From positions 124,001-188,000 of the forward strand of contig NZ_CP031367.1 of the NCBI RefSeq assembly GCF_003355515.1: a stretch of 64,000 nucleotides of DNA. Reading direction: 5' to 3'. The translations under genes were made by a program, and so were the position numbers. Of this stretch, positions 63,146 through 64,000 are shown piece after piece (the stretch's first letter is position 1; each line of letters starts with the position of its first letter). This DNA is from Aliarcobacter trophiarum LMG 25534 (GTDB lineage Bacteria > Campylobacterota > Campylobacteria > Campylobacterales > Arcobacteraceae). The notes under the pieces are model-generated. The model was given only the letters and a program-made list of their open reading frames with translations, did no database searches and had not been told where the DNA came from.

Positions 63146-64000
63146 ATGGCAGAGTTTTTAAGTCAAGATGAGATAGATGCTCTTTTGGATATTGCTGAAC
63201 AAGGCGATGATATTGATGGTACAAATCCCCTTGATAAATTTACAGCAAAAGAGAAAAACTACTCAATATATGACTTTAAAAAGCCAAATAGAGTAACGTT
63301 AGATCAGCTGAAGGCCCTTACAACGATGCATGATAAAATGCTAAGAGAGTTTACAAATGATTTAAGTTCAATGCTTAGAAAAGTTGTAGATGTCAAGTTA
63401 ACATCTATTGAGCAGATGACTTATGGGGAGTTTATATTATCTATTCCTCAGGTAACTTCACTTAGTACACTATCTATGAAACCACTTGATGGAAGAATAG
63501 TAATTGAGTGTAATCCTACAATCTCACACAAAGTAATTGCAGATTTACTAGGAAGTGGTGCAGTTAATACTATGGATAACCTTGATAGAGAATTAACAGA
63601 AATAGAGATAAAAGTTCTTGAACACTTTTATAAAATGTTTATTAAAATTTTATATAAGACATGGAGTGATGTTTCTAGCTTAAACTTTAAAATAGAATCA
63701 AGTGATACAAATGCAAATGCTATTCAGATAGTTTCAGATCATGATATTGTTCTTTTGGTTGTTTTTGAGATAACAATAGATGAGGATTCAGGATTTTTAT
63801 CTATTTGTTATCCTATATCTTATATAGAGCCTCTTTTAAATAAAATTGTTGATAAGATTTTTAGTGAAGGTAAAAATAAAAAATTAAGTCGTAAACAAGA
63901 TATAAAAACTTTAATTTCTGGTGCAAGAATGAAAATAGAACCAATAATGGCAGAGACAGAAATGACCGCTTTAGAGATATTAAATTTAAAAGAGGGAGAT
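63146..64000 (+). CDS. fliM: Flagellar motor switch protein FliM, 3' end outside the window
   Basis: C-ring subunit that binds phospho-CheY and sets rotation direction. The visible 285 residues start MAEFLSQDEIDALLDIAEQ, where SQDEIDALL is the CheY-binding peptide. The middle domain follows (VTLDQLKALTTMHDKMLREFTNDLSSMLRKVVDVK). The frame runs to the window edge; family members are about 350-370 residues. A GGGG-rich ribosome site overlaps the flgI stop. Confidence 0.95.
   Translation, partial: MAEFLSQDEIDALLDIAEQGDDIDGTNPLDKFTAKEKNYSIYDFKKPNRVTLDQLKALTTMHDKMLREFTNDLSSMLRKVVDVKLTSIEQMTYGEFILSIPQVTSLSTLSMKPLDGRIVIECNPTISHKVIADLLGSGAVNTMDNLDRELTEIEIKVLEHFYKMFIKILYKTWSDVSSLNFKIESSDTNANAIQIVSDHDIVLLVVFEITIDEDSGFLSICYPISYIEPLLNKIVDKIFSEGKNKKLSRKQDIKTLISGARMKIEPIMAETEMTALEILNLKEGD

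Noticed and set aside
62703-63224. 173-codon ORF antisense to flgI
   Set aside because: Shadow of flgI and fliM; both real genes have clear motifs and this frame has no recognisable feature.

Overview
The window is AT-rich and almost fully coding. It reads as a chromosome segment from a Campylobacterota species of the Arcobacter group (Arcobacter/Aliarcobacter). The lineage call rests on several features: an ArsS-like sensor kinase, a fused IspDF followed by an HP1021-type atypical response regulator, the futalosine-pathway enzyme MqnE, a class II DAHP synthase, and a flagellar operon with the 'highly acidic protein' seen in this phylum. This is inference from gene content; no 16S gene is present. 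I see no rRNA, tRNA, CRISPR array, prophage or insertion sequence.

Layout. 1-3.5 kb: a 5'-truncated sensor kinase facing a pyrB-pabB-pabC operon. 3.6-7.2 kb: fatty acid cis/trans isomerase and argD. 7.3-13.9 kb: lspA-glmM, rpsT-prfA, then pgpA, the HP1021-like regulator, ispDF and an HDOD protein. 14.0-17.0 kb: a TPP riboswitch with an intrinsic terminator ahead of thiC, then mrp. 17.0-18.8 kb: an unknown gene, a small decayed ORF, and rplM-rpsI. 18.9-28.5 kb: a complete phosphate locus on the minus strand: pstS, an EAL-CBS-GGDEF protein, then pstC-pstA-pstB-phoU-psiE-like-phoB-phoR. Two near-identical PhoB-box promoters precede pstS and pstC.

28.6-33.5 kb: an HPP membrane protein, a Wzz-like protein and an L,D-transpeptidase, then a ZorA/ZorB-like (MotA/MotB-like) motor pair followed by an overlapping 51-codon gene. 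33.5-38.6 kb: tilS, rimO, a META lipoprotein, panC, an orphan peptide-type ABC permease and acpS. 38.6-40.1 kb: a perfect FNR-type palindrome, a strong hairpin RNA candidate, an FmdE-DsrE gene pair, and a 58-residue lysine-rich protein behind a perfect consensus promoter. 40.1-51.2 kb: housekeeping metabolism (gltS, ruvX, metF, serB, tal, aroF, mqnE, carbonic anhydrase, bioF, yraN, thiS, pyk). 51.3-53.8 kb: a small acidic protein and a two-component pair. 53.8-64 kb: flagellar genes (fliT-like, fliS, fliD, flgK, flgH, unknown, fliL, motE-like, fliJ-like, fliQ, acidic protein; divergently flgI and a 3'-truncated fliM).

The most informative signals are regulatory. The two Pho promoters share an 11-bp-periodic direct repeat, the same -10-like octamer and the same distance to the start codon. 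The FNR-type palindrome and hairpin lie ahead of fmdE-dsrE. The canonical sigma70 promoter drives a tiny histone-H1-like protein. TTG start codons are unusually frequent here: pabB, ispDF, phoR, pstC, panC, one kinase, the acidic flagellar protein and flgI.
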